This document shows, one piece after another, positions 43,710 to 51,836 of a stretch of 64,000 nucleotides of DNA; the stretch's first letter is position 1, and each line of letters opens with the position of its first letter. Origin of the DNA: Planctomycetota bacterium (GTDB lineage: Bacteria; Planctomycetota; UBA1135; GCA-002686595); assembly GCA_002683825.1 (NCBI GenBank), contig NYUD01000071.1:1-64000 (forward strand), written 5' to 3'. A model generated the notes under the pieces. It saw only the letters and a program-made list of their open reading frames with translations. It did not search any database and was not told where the DNA came from. A program made the translations under genes and the position numbers.

Positions 43710-44672
43710 CTACGCTTTCGGGGCCAGGGGGAGGAAGACTTGAACGGCGAAGCCGGTGCCGTGCTCGGCGTTCTGGGCACGGACGCTCCCGCCGAGGGCG
43801 CGGGTCAACTCCGCCACCAGATAGAGTCCGAGCCCGACGCCAGGGCGATTCTTCACGAGCTCGTTTTCGCCCCGGACAAAGGGCTCGAAGACGCGTTCGG
43901 GTCGAGTTTCCTGGAGGCCGGGGCCGAAGTCACGCACCCTCAGCTGGGCACGGCCTGCGTTGTTCGACACCTGCACCTGGATACGCGGCGGTTGGCCACC
44001 GTACTTGATGGCGTTGGCGATCAGGTTGCTCAGGATCGTTTCCAGGGCCGAAGGGTCGGAGACGATGGGTACGTTTTCTTCGGTGAGGATCTCGACCTCG
44101 ACGTCACCGCGCTTCGTCAGGTCCGCGACCGTCTTGCGAGCAAAATCGGAGAGATCCAGCGGTTCCAGGGACAACTGCACGCGATCCGTCGTGATGCGCG
44201 CCGACTCGAGCAGGCGTTCGACCATTTGATCCAGTCGGTCGAGATCCTCTTCGGTGTGTTCGAGGTAGCGCTTGCGTTTTTCCTCATCCTTGACGCGCCC
44301 CAGGAGGAGGCTTTGCACGTAGAGCTTGGCGGATGCGACCGGGCTCTTGAGCTCGTGTGTAACCGCGGACAGGAGGTTGCGCTGCTGGCGATGTAGTAGC
44401 ACCTCACGGCGCATCGAGCGAATGATCATGTAAACACCGACCAAGAGCAGCGCGATGAGGAATCCGCCCTCGAAGAGAAACATGCGCATGCTGCGGGCCG
44501 CAGCATCCCGTACCGCTTCCGCCTGCTCAGGTGTCAGTTCGGCGCCGGCCTGGGTCGCGCGTACGACCAGCAGCTTGCCCTGCTGGGTGAAGAAGTACAC
44601 CCACCACGAGAGCAACGCGATCAGAACGAGCACGACGCTCGAATACAGGATCAGCATGCTGCGCGAACGCAT
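43710..44672 (-). CDS. Membrane sensor histidine kinase
   Basis: Partner of the response regulator downstream. The ATG at 44672 lies four bases after the hemL stop; the longer open frame overlaps hemL and is Ser/Arg-rich, so I reject it. The 320-residue protein has transmembrane helices at about 7-29 and 65-84 with a short external loop of about 35 residues, then HisKA with the H-box SAVTHELKSPVASAK (His106), and a HATPase domain with NLIANAIKYGG (N-box), DFGPGL and GVGLGLYLV (G-boxes). The small loop has no known sensor domain, so it probably senses through its membrane part or the 35-residue loop. Confidence 0.92.
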   Translation of the reverse strand: MRSRSMLILYSSVVLVLIALLSWWVYFFTQQGKLLVVRATQAGAELTPEQAEAVRDAAARSMRMFLFEGGFLIALLLVGVYMIIRSMRREVLLHRQQRNLLSAVTHELKSPVASAKLYVQSLLLGRVKDEEKRKRYLEHTEEDLDRLDQMVERLLESARITTDRVQLSLEPLDLSDFARKTVADLTKRGDVEVEILTEENVPIVSDPSALETILSNLIANAIKYGGQPPRIQVQVSNNAGRAQLRVRDFGPGLQETRPERVFEPFVRGENELVKNRPGVGLGLYLVAELTRALGGSVRAQNAEHGTGFAVQVFLPLAPKA

Positions 44673-44676
44673 GGAA

Positions 44677-45972
44677 TCAGACGAGCGCCGCCTTCGCTTC
44701 CACGATCGATGTCTCGAAGGCCTGGAGAATGCGCTCGATGTGGTCGTCCGTGTGGGCGGTCGAAAGGAAGGCCACCTCATAGGCGGAAGGAGCCATCCAG
44801 ACGCCGCGTTCCAGAAGATCGCGGTGGATGCGGCCGTAGCGCTCGGCCGAGGCGCTATCGATCGCACCGAAGTCCCGTGGCGCTTCGCCCTCCTGCAGGT
44901 TCAGCCAGAGCACCGAACCCAGGCGAGCTACGTTTGCAGGGATCGCATGGCGTGCGAGGGCTGCCGCTAAGCCCTGTTGCAATTCACGCCCCTTCTCCTC
45001 GAGCCCCTCGTAGACACCCGGTTGTGCCAGCTCGTGGAGCGTGGCGAGGCCGGCAGCCATCGCCAGCGGGTTTCCTGACAGGGTGCCGGCCTGATACACC
45101 GGCCCGTTGGGAGCGACCTGTTCCATCAGAGCGGCGCTGCCGAGATAGGCGCCGACCGGCATACCGCCGCCGACGATCTTTCCGAGGGTCACCAGGTCGG
45201 GAGTGATCCCCGAAAGTTCGGTCATGCCGCCGGGAGCAACCCGGAAACCGCTGATGACTTCGTCGAAGATCAAGAGCGCGCCGTGCTCTCGGGTCAGTTT
45301 GCGGAGAAAAGCCAGGAACTCGGGTCGTTGTAGAAGCAGCCCGGCGTTGGCGGGCATCGGTTCGATCAGGATCGCCGCGATGTCGTGCCCTCTTTCGGCG
45401 AAGAGCTGCGTCAACGCCTCTTCATCGTTCAGCGAGACGACGTCCGTAAGTTCAGCGATCTGCTCGGGTACGCCCGCTGACGAAGGCGTGCCGAACGTCG
45501 CCAGGCCGGATCCGGCTTGGACCAGGAGGCCGTCGGAATGGCCGTGATAGCAACCCTCGAACTTGACGATGCGCGCACGGCCTGTTGCGCCGCGGGCCAG
45601 GCGAACCGCACTCATCACCGCTTCCGTTCCGCTCGACACGAAGCGCACGCGTTCTCCGAGGGGGAAGCGCTCGAGGATGGCTTCCGCCAGTTCCACCTCG
45701 CCGGGGCAGGTTGCGCCGAAGGTCAGACCCTTGCGTGCCGCCTGTGCCACCGCCTCGACGACGGCGGGGTGTGCGTGGCCGAGGATCAGAGGGCCCCACG
45801 AGCCGACCAAGTCGATGTAGCGTTTGCCATCGGCGTCGACGATTTCGGCCCCGTTCGCGCTCGCCACCAGGGGCGGGTCTCCCGGCACCGCGCCGAAGGC
45901 CCGCACCGGGCTGGAAACCCCGCCGGGCATCGCTCGGCGCGAACGTTCGAGGAGATCGCTCACTTCAACCAT
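44677..45972 (-). CDS. hemL: Glutamate-1-semialdehyde 2,1-aminomutase
   Basis: PLP enzyme that converts glutamate-1-semialdehyde to 5-aminolevulinate, step two of the C5 route. The 431-residue protein is full length. The PLP lysine is Lys265 in TLGKIVGGGMPVGAY; other signatures are GTEAVMSAVRLAR, the loop CYHGHSDG and LIFDEVISGFR with the Asp that contacts the pyridine nitrogen. It overlaps hemB by 13 bases and is followed after four bases by the sensor kinase. Together with hemA it shows that this organism uses the C5 route, not ALA synthase. Confidence 0.97.
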   Translation of the reverse strand: MVEVSDLLERSRRAMPGGVSSPVRAFGAVPGDPPLVASANGAEIVDADGKRYIDLVGSWGPLILGHAHPAVVEAVAQAARKGLTFGATCPGEVELAEAILERFPLGERVRFVSSGTEAVMSAVRLARGATGRARIVKFEGCYHGHSDGLLVQAGSGLATFGTPSSAGVPEQIAELTDVVSLNDEEALTQLFAERGHDIAAILIEPMPANAGLLLQRPEFLAFLRKLTREHGALLIFDEVISGFRVAPGGMTELSGITPDLVTLGKIVGGGMPVGAYLGSAALMEQVAPNGPVYQAGTLSGNPLAMAAGLATLHELAQPGVYEGLEEKGRELQQGLAAALARHAIPANVARLGSVLWLNLQEGEAPRDFGAIDSASAERYGRIHRDLLERGVWMAPSAYEVAFLSTAHTDDHIERILQAFETSIVEAKAALV

Positions 45973-46931
45973 CCCTTTTGCAGCGCTTCCCGCGCGTGGT
46001 AGGTGATCACCAGATCGGATCCGGCCCGCACCATGGAGTGCAGGATCTCGGTCACGACACTACCCTCATCGATCCAACCCCTTTCCGCAGCCGCCTTCAC
46101 CATGCTGTATTCGCCCGAGACGTTGTACGCCACCAGCGGAACCTCACAGGTTGCGGCGATGTGCCCGATGATGTCCAGATAGGAGAGCGCCGGCTTGACC
46201 ATCAGCATGTCGGCCCCTTCCTCGGTATCGATCTGGCTTTCGCGTACGGCTTCACGGGCATTGCGCGGATCGAGCTGATAGCTCTTGCGGTCACCCGCCT
46301 GCGGTTTCGAGTCCGCGGCTTCACGAAACGGTCCGTAGAAAGCGGAGGCGAACTTGGTCGAGTACGACAGGATCGCCGTGTCGGAGAGCCCCGCCGCATC
46401 GAGAGCTTCTCGCAGGGCCGCCACGCGACCGTCCATCATGTCGCTCGGAGCGACGATATCGGCACCGGCCTCTGCGTGCGCCACCGCCATGGCGGAAAGC
46501 AGGGGCAGGCTCTCGTCGTTGACGACCTGGCCCGCGCGTAGGACGCCGCAGTGCCCGTGGTCTGTCGAGCCGCAGAGACACACGTCGGTGACGATGGTCA
46601 GCCGCGAGCCGAACTCCTCGCGCAGGCGGCGGATCGCGCGGGGCACGAGTCCGTCCGGGTTCGTGGCCGACGATGCCAGCGGGTCTTTTTCCTTGGTGAT
46701 CCCGAAGAGCAGGGCCGTCGTCAATCCCAGCTCCAGATCGCCGCCGATGCGATCGACCAGCGGCTCGACGCCCATGCGCTGGATGCCCGGCATGGAAGCG
46801 ATCGCAACCTTTGCGGCGGGGTCGTCGACGACGAAGTGCGCCTGGATCAGCTGCCGGGGATGGACGCGTGTTTCTGCAACCATCTCCCGCAGGAGCGGCG
46901 TTCGTCGCAGGCGTCGGGGACGGATCTTCAT
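45960..46931 (-). CDS. hemB: Delta-aminolevulinic acid dehydratase (porphobilinogen synthase)
   Basis: Condenses two 5-aminolevulinate molecules into porphobilinogen. The 323 residues carry the Schiff-base lysines Lys193 (YSTKFAS) and Lys246 (MVKPAL). The metal site is the zinc type, with Cys118, Cys120 and Cys128 in DVCLCGSTDHGHCG, rather than the Asp-rich magnesium type. The SGEYSMVKAA motif near the C-terminus is also typical. The ATG overlaps the hemCD stop (ATGA) and the end overlaps hemL by 13 bases. Confidence 0.97.
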   Translation of the reverse strand: MKIRPRRLRRTPLLREMVAETRVHPRQLIQAHFVVDDPAAKVAIASMPGIQRMGVEPLVDRIGGDLELGLTTALLFGITKEKDPLASSATNPDGLVPRAIRRLREEFGSRLTIVTDVCLCGSTDHGHCGVLRAGQVVNDESLPLLSAMAVAHAEAGADIVAPSDMMDGRVAALREALDAAGLSDTAILSYSTKFASAFYGPFREAADSKPQAGDRKSYQLDPRNAREAVRESQIDTEEGADMLMVKPALSYLDIIGHIAATCEVPLVAYNVSGEYSMVKAAAERGWIDEGSVVTEILHSMVRAGSDLVITYHAREALQKGWLK

Positions 46932-48580
46932 CGCTTTTCTTTTCTGTTGATTTCGATCAGGCGGCGAAGCACGTCCTGCGGCCCTGCGATCTCACCGTCC
47001 ATGGCGGCCAGGCCTGCTTGCCGCATCGCTTCGCGTGTAGCCTCGCCCAAAGGGATTCGCACCGTCGGAAGATCCTCGTGTTCGCGCTCCCAGAGGGTGC
47101 ACGCCTCGACGGCGGTTGGACTGGTGTAGATGCGGTAGTCCACGGATGAATTCAGGGCCACATCGGAAAGCGTCACCGTATGGTAGACCGCTCTGCGCAG
47201 CACCTCGATCCCGCGTTTGGAGAGTTCCTCTTCCAGGTCGGTGCGAGCGTTCTTGGCGCACGGAAAGAGTACGCGGGTTCCGGCCGGGATGTCGAGCGCG
47301 TGCGCGAGATCGCGCGCACCACCGGTGCCTACCACGGTGGGCGTCCAGCCGCATGCTTCGAGAGCCTCCGCCGTGCTCGGTCCGACGGCCGCGATGCGAA
47401 TGCCCTTTGCGGGCCTGAACCCTTGCATGAGCTCCGCTGCACGCGCGCTGGTGAAGGCGATCATGTCGCCCTCGGCGAGACGTCCCAGATACTCGGCCAG
47501 ATCCGCGTTGTTGAGGGGCTCGGTCGCGATCACCTTTTCGATCCCGAGGGAGGCTCCCAGGGTTCGCAGCCGGCGGGCCAGCCAACCGTCACGGGCTCCG
47601 GATCCTGCGAGCGCGAGGCGCAAACCGCCGAGGGGCCCGCCCGTGAAGGGGCGTTCGTCCGTTTCGAGTTCCTCGAGCAGTTTGTCGGCCGCCTCGTCGA
47701 GGGTGGCGGCAACCGTCGATACCCAGCGCGAGGGCTGACCCGCACGCGGGTAGTTCTCGCCCAGGAAGGCGTGCGCCCACCAGCGCGTCGTGGGCGTGGA
47801 CTCCGGGCCGTCGAGCTCCTCCATCAGGACGCCCAAGGGCAGGCTGCAACCGCCCCCCAGCTTCTTCAAGAGCGCGCGTTCTGCCTGAATGATCGGCGCG
47901 GTCTTGCCGTCGTCGAGGGAGCGCCGACAGATCTCGGCCAGCTCATCTTCGCCTTCACGAATCTGAATCGCCAGGGCACCCTGGGCCGGGGCCGGCACGA
48001 AAATTTCCGGCGACAAGCGATGATCGACAAGGCCCTCGAGGTCGAGTTGCAAGCGGTCGATTCCCGCTGAGGCCAACACGATCGCGTCATAGCGCCCTTC
48101 CTGCAGACGCTTCAAGCGCGTGGGTACGTTGCCACGCAGCATCGACACCTTGAGGTCCGGACGCAACGCCGTGAGTTGTTCCGAGCGGCGCGGCGCGCTC
48201 GTGCCGATGTTGACGCCTTCCTTCAGGGGTAGCAGGAGCCCGTCGGGATCGTGGGCAGCGGGGTGGATCAGGAGTCGCTCGGCAGGGGAGGCGCGACGCG
48301 GAACGGCGACGATGAAGAGCCCACTCGGGCCGTCGAAGGGCAGGTCCTTGTGGCTGTGCACCGCCAGGTCCACGTCGTACTTGAGTAACGCGCGCTCGAT
48401 CTCGGCGGTGAAGAACCCCTTGCCTTCGAGGCTGTTCAGGGGCACGTCATCGATGCGATCACCGCGGGTCTTGAGGACGGTGATGTCGACCTCGCAGCCT
48501 GCTTGACGCAACAGATCGGCGACGTAGTTCGCCTGCCAGAGGGCGAGATCCGAGCCCCGTGTTCCGATTCGAATCTTCAA
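46928..48580 (-). CDS. hemC: Fused hydroxymethylbilane synthase-uroporphyrinogen III synthase
   Basis: One polypeptide for two consecutive steps: HemC (about residues 1-310) joins four porphobilinogens to hydroxymethylbilane, and HemD (about 318-550) closes the ring to uroporphyrinogen III. HemC shows IGTRGSDLALWQA at the start, SHKDLP, LRGNVPTRL, and Cys245 in LGGGCSLPLG, which holds the dipyrromethane cofactor. HemD is weakly conserved, as usual, but has AFTSARAAELM, IAAVGPSTAEAL and YTSPTAVEA in the correct order. There is no stop or frameshift between the parts. Both ends overlap neighbours by ATGA. The fusion could pass the unstable bilane directly from one site to the other; that is inferred. 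Confidence 0.95.
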   Translation of the reverse strand: MKIRIGTRGSDLALWQANYVADLLRQAGCEVDITVLKTRGDRIDDVPLNSLEGKGFFTAEIERALLKYDVDLAVHSHKDLPFDGPSGLFIVAVPRRASPAERLLIHPAAHDPDGLLLPLKEGVNIGTSAPRRSEQLTALRPDLKVSMLRGNVPTRLKRLQEGRYDAIVLASAGIDRLQLDLEGLVDHRLSPEIFVPAPAQGALAIQIREGEDELAEICRRSLDDGKTAPIIQAERALLKKLGGGCSLPLGVLMEELDGPESTPTTRWWAHAFLGENYPRAGQPSRWVSTVAATLDEAADKLLEELETDERPFTGGPLGGLRLALAGSGARDGWLARRLRTLGASLGIEKVIATEPLNNADLAEYLGRLAEGDMIAFTSARAAELMQGFRPAKGIRIAAVGPSTAEALEACGWTPTVVGTGGARDLAHALDIPAGTRVLFPCAKNARTDLEEELSKRGIEVLRRAVYHTVTLSDVALNSSVDYRIYTSPTAVEACTLWEREHEDLPTVRIPLGEATREAMRQAGLAAMDGEIAGPQDVLRRLIEINRKEKR

Positions 48581-49857
48581 GCGGATAGAGCGCTTTCGTC
48601 AGGAGGGTCGCTGTCGGCACCGGCCCTGCGCGCGAGATCCTGGAGCGCCTTGGTGGGCAGGTGAGCGAGTCGACCGAAGGTAGTGCGGGCCCAGCGCTCG
48701 ACCGAGCGGCGGTCCTCGTCGCTGAGGTGGGCGAGTCTTCCACGGAAAAGGTACCCGAGCTCGATTTCGAAGCTCTCACGCGCTTCTTCGAACAGCGCGG
48801 CGACCACCTTGGAGGAACGGCCCGAAAGATCGCGACCCTCGAGCCGTTCGAGTTTGCGTTCGATCAAGGCTTCGGCCCGAAGGGCGGCATCGCGGCGCAG
48901 CCGTTGGTTTTCGGCCGCCAGCGCGCGCAGTGCTTCGAGGTCGATCACGAAACCGGCCGCCTGCCCGTCGCCGGATCCCTCCGCCTGTAGCCGCTCGAAG
49001 TCCGCGGGGACCTCGAGATCGCGCGGGAGCGCAAGGTCGACCGCGACGAGGGGGGCGCCGGAGGGAGTGCGTAGCGCCAGCTCGCCCAGGGTCTGTGAAT
49101 CCAGCAGCGAGCTCTTCGCAGAGCTCGCCGACAGAATGACATCGGCAGGTACTTCGCCGGCGCGTACGTGTTCGAGTGCGACGACCCGGGCGTCGCACTT
49201 GCTCGCCAGCGCTTCGGCGCGGGCGATCGTTCGATTGGCGACCCAGGCGATCGAATAGCCGTTTTGGAGCAGGCTCTTCACGGCGTGCTCGCAGGTTCTC
49301 CCGGCCCCCAGGATTCCGATCGTCGCGCCGGTCTTGATGCGCGGGCGCATCAGCCGTACCGCCAGGCTGACGATGGAGACAGGATGGCGCGACAGGTCGG
49401 TCTCCGTTCGAACCTGCTTGCCCAGCTGAAAGGCGTTTTCGAAGAGAGGCCCCAGCACCGGGCCCGTCAATCCGAGTCGCTTGGAGTCTTGGAAGGCCTG
49501 GCGCACCTGGGAAAGTATCTGATCCTCACCGACGACGAGTGAATCGAGGGACGCGGCGACGCGCAGGAGATGCCTGGCCGCGGCCTTACCGACGTGGTGA
49601 AAGAGCCTGTCCCCCAGGGCGTCGAGCTCCAATCCCAATCCGCGGCGCAGGTCTTGCAGATCCTCCCGGCAGGGTCGGTGTCCACTCTCGCGCGCGTACA
49701 CGATCTCGAGCCTGTTGCAGGTCGAGAGCAACACCAGCTCCGAGGCTCCCAGGACGTCCGCCAGCGCCCTTGCGCCGCCGCCGTTTTTCTTGGCCCGTTC
49801 GAGTCCCTCGAAGTCGCTCTGATGCAACGAGAGACCGCCCACTGCGATGCGGTCCAT
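48577..49857 (-). CDS. hemA: Glutamyl-tRNA reductase
   Basis: First enzyme of the C5 route: NADPH-dependent reduction of glutamyl-tRNA to glutamate-1-semialdehyde. From the ATG at 49857 the protein has 426 residues and begins MDRIAVGGLSLHQSDF, which matches the usual family start; AGGA lies nine bases upstream. An in-frame ATG at 49896 would add 13 residues and cannot be ruled out. The catalytic Cys47 is in LSTCNRLEIVY; the NADPH fold shows GILGAGRTCEHAV; the C-terminal helical dimerisation domain is present. It is the first gene of the minus-strand haem operon, so the main promoter should lie in the 150 bases between it and hemH. Confidence 0.95.
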   Translation of the reverse strand: MDRIAVGGLSLHQSDFEGLERAKKNGGGARALADVLGASELVLLSTCNRLEIVYARESGHRPCREDLQDLRRGLGLELDALGDRLFHHVGKAAARHLLRVAASLDSLVVGEDQILSQVRQAFQDSKRLGLTGPVLGPLFENAFQLGKQVRTETDLSRHPVSIVSLAVRLMRPRIKTGATIGILGAGRTCEHAVKSLLQNGYSIAWVANRTIARAEALASKCDARVVALEHVRAGEVPADVILSASSAKSSLLDSQTLGELALRTPSGAPLVAVDLALPRDLEVPADFERLQAEGSGDGQAAGFVIDLEALRALAAENQRLRRDAALRAEALIERKLERLEGRDLSGRSSKVVAALFEEARESFEIELGYLFRGRLAHLSDEDRRSVERWARTTFGRLAHLPTKALQDLARRAGADSDPPDESALSA

Positions 49858-50007
49858 GAGGAGCGATCCTAGGGGGTCTTCGGGGAGGAGTGTCATGCCT
49901 GTGTCAGAGCCGTCTCCCCGGCGAGGAAAGGGTCAGAAAAAGACGCTCATAGGGCGGGAAAACAAGTATGGAGAGGCCTTATTCTTTCGTCTCGATCGTC
50001 CGAGTCC

Positions 50008-51018
50008 ATGAGCGCTTCCAAAAACACTTCTCGAAGGGCTGGATCGGTTTCGAGGAGTCCCACCGGGGTCTTGATCTCGAACATAGGCTCGCCGGATGCA
50101 CCGACGGCGACGGCGGTTCGTCGCTATCTCGACGAGTTTCTGGGGGATCCCATGGTCGTGGACCAGAACCGACTCCTCTGGTGGGTGGTCCGCAAGCTGA
50201 TCATCCTCCCTCTACGGAGCCCCAGGAGCGCTGCGGCCTACCGGGCGGTGTGGAGCGAGGAGGGCTCTCCTCTGGTTGCTATTTCGAAGCGATTTGCTGA
50301 GAAGCTGGCGCTCGAACTCGGATTCGACTTTCGGGTGGCTCTGGGAATGCGCTACGGCAATCCGTCCCTCGCGGCAGGTGCTGCGGAGCTGAGCGGGCAC
50401 GGCTGTGAACGGATCGTCTGCCTCCCCGCCTTTCCGCAGTACAGCCGAACGACCTCGGGCACCCTGGAGAAGGAACTCGCCCGCCGGTTCGGCGCCGACG
50501 GGATCGCCTGCGCGCCGGCCTACTACGCGGATTCGGGCTACATCGGGGCGCTGGCGGCCTCGATCGCCGAGGCGATGGAGGCCGGGGGGTTCGAGCACGT
50601 GGTGTTCAGTTTCCATGGATTGCCCCTGCGCTACGTGGAGAACGGAGATCCGTATCGCGATCACTGCGAGCAAACTGCGGCTCTCATAGCAGCCCGGCTC
50701 TCCCTTGCCGAAGAGCGGTGGACCCTGTGCTACCAGTCGCGTTTCGGTCGCGAGCCGTGGCTCGAACCTGCGACCGCGGACCGCGTTCTCGAACTGGCGC
50801 GGCGCCATCCACGTCTCCTGATCGCCTGTCCTGGTTTCACGGCCGATTGTCTCGAGACCCTCGAGGAGATCGGAATCCGGTTGCGCAAGGACTTTCTCGC
50901 CCGGGGCGGGCTGGAGCTTCAGGTCGTTCCCTGTCTCAACGACGACCCGCGCTGGGTGCGCGCCGCGGCGAATTGCGTTCGGGCGATCAGTCCTTGTTCG
51001 ACGGCGCCTCTTCCTTAG
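50008..51018 (+). CDS. hemH: Ferrochelatase
   Basis: Inserts ferrous iron into protoporphyrin IX (or coproporphyrin III) as a late step of haem synthesis. The 336-residue protein has ISNIGSPDAPTATAVRRYL at the start, AFPQYSRTTSG, the catalytic His203 in VVFSFHGLPLRY, and the conserved Glu in PGFTADCLETLEEIG. CxxxC pairs are scattered but no certain iron-sulfur motif is seen. It is transcribed away from hemA, with 150 bases between the two starts, so a shared regulatory region is likely. Its 3' end overlaps the convergent small membrane protein gene by 32 bases. Confidence 0.96.
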   Translation: MSASKNTSRRAGSVSRSPTGVLISNIGSPDAPTATAVRRYLDEFLGDPMVVDQNRLLWWVVRKLIILPLRSPRSAAAYRAVWSEEGSPLVAISKRFAEKLALELGFDFRVALGMRYGNPSLAAGAAELSGHGCERIVCLPAFPQYSRTTSGTLEKELARRFGADGIACAPAYYADSGYIGALAASIAEAMEAGGFEHVVFSFHGLPLRYVENGDPYRDHCEQTAALIAARLSLAEERWTLCYQSRFGREPWLEPATADRVLELARRHPRLLIACPGFTADCLETLEEIGIRLRKDFLARGGLELQVVPCLNDDPRWVRAAANCVRAISPCSTAPLP

Positions 51019-51679
51019 CTCGCAGCGTACGCTGCGAGCCGTGGCCGTCGTAAAGCTCGACGATGCCGTCGCCGTTCTCTCCGGCCAGCAGGTAGAGCGC
51101 GGATTCGCCCTGGCCGTTGCGCAGTTCCATCCATCCTGCGCGGCCCGAGGATAGCGAGCGCGTCCCGCAGAGAAAGCCGCCTTCCTCATCGCTGTCGATC
51201 ATCTGAAAGTTGGCCGTACCGTTTTGCGTCCACATGCTGATGACCGGATAGTCGTCGGAGGTCAGGCGCAGGAAGCCACCCCACGTTTCGCCGAAGCCCG
51301 TGGCGCCCAACGTCGCGGCGGTGCTGCCGGCGACCGAACCGAGATTCAGCTGACCCGCGCCGCGTTCCGCGGATAGGGATGCGTAGGCTTTCTCCGCTTC
51401 CCCGCCCTCGGTCTGCACTCCGAAGAGCTCGAGTGCTCCTGCGCCCGCCTCATCGACACGAATCGCCGCGCATCGACGTCCGGCCTCGTCAACGATCAAG
51501 AGGCGTTTGGCGCGAACCGTTTCGAAGGTCGGATCGGCCGCTTGCCGGCTGACGACGCCGGCTCCGAGAACGGCGATCAGCGCCATTGAGGCCATGAGGG
51601 CCGGGCGGGAAGGGCGCGCGTACCTCCGGCTCGCGAGTTCCGCTTCCAGGGCTTCAATACGGCGCTCAAGATCCTGCAT
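50987..51679 (-). CDS. Hypothetical membrane-anchored protein with coiled-coil start and beta-rich exterior
   Basis: Not recognised. Of 230 residues, the first 18 form a short coiled coil (MQDLERRIEALEAELASRR), followed by a transmembrane helix at about 27-45 (ALMASMALIAVLGAGVV). The remainder is Gly-rich with regularly repeated short strands (LLIVDEAGRRCAAIRVDEAG, LELRNG-like, IVELYDGHGSQ), a pattern like the repeated beta strands seen in some phage-tail or adhesion domains. It should have its C-terminal part outside the membrane. It is a single gene whose end overlaps hemH on the opposite strand. Confidence 0.75.
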   Translation of the reverse strand: MQDLERRIEALEAELASRRYARPSRPALMASMALIAVLGAGVVSRQAADPTFETVRAKRLLIVDEAGRRCAAIRVDEAGAGALELFGVQTEGGEAEKAYASLSAERGAGQLNLGSVAGSTAATLGATGFGETWGGFLRLTSDDYPVISMWTQNGTANFQMIDSDEEGGFLCGTRSLSSGRAGWMELRNGQGESALYLLAGENGDGIVELYDGHGSQRTLRAKEEAPSNKD

Positions 51680-51813
51680 GGTGGTTTCCTTTCCTGCCTC
51701 GGTTCTTCCTGCGGAACGGGCCTGCCACCCGGGTCCGGGGATCCCGGGATCCTATCTGCGCAAGGATAGCGAGCCGCGAGCTCCGGGGTTGCTCGGAATC
51801 AGGCCCCAGCGTC

Positions 51814-51819
51814 TATAAT
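51814..51819 (+). promoter_or_regulatory. Sigma-70-type -10 box before the DUF1800 gene
   Basis: A perfect TATAAT stands 18 bases before the ATG at 51837. TTGCTC at 51789-51794 is a weak -35 candidate with a 19-base spacer. If used, the leader would be only about 10 bases long. Confidence 0.45.
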
Positions 51820-51836
51820 TGCGCGGAGTGGGCGGA

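Noticed and set aside
43710-44867. Longer start for the hem-operon sensor kinase
   Set aside because: The extra 65 residues overlap hemL in another frame and are Ser/Arg/Pro-rich; the ATG at 44672 is followed directly by a transmembrane helix.
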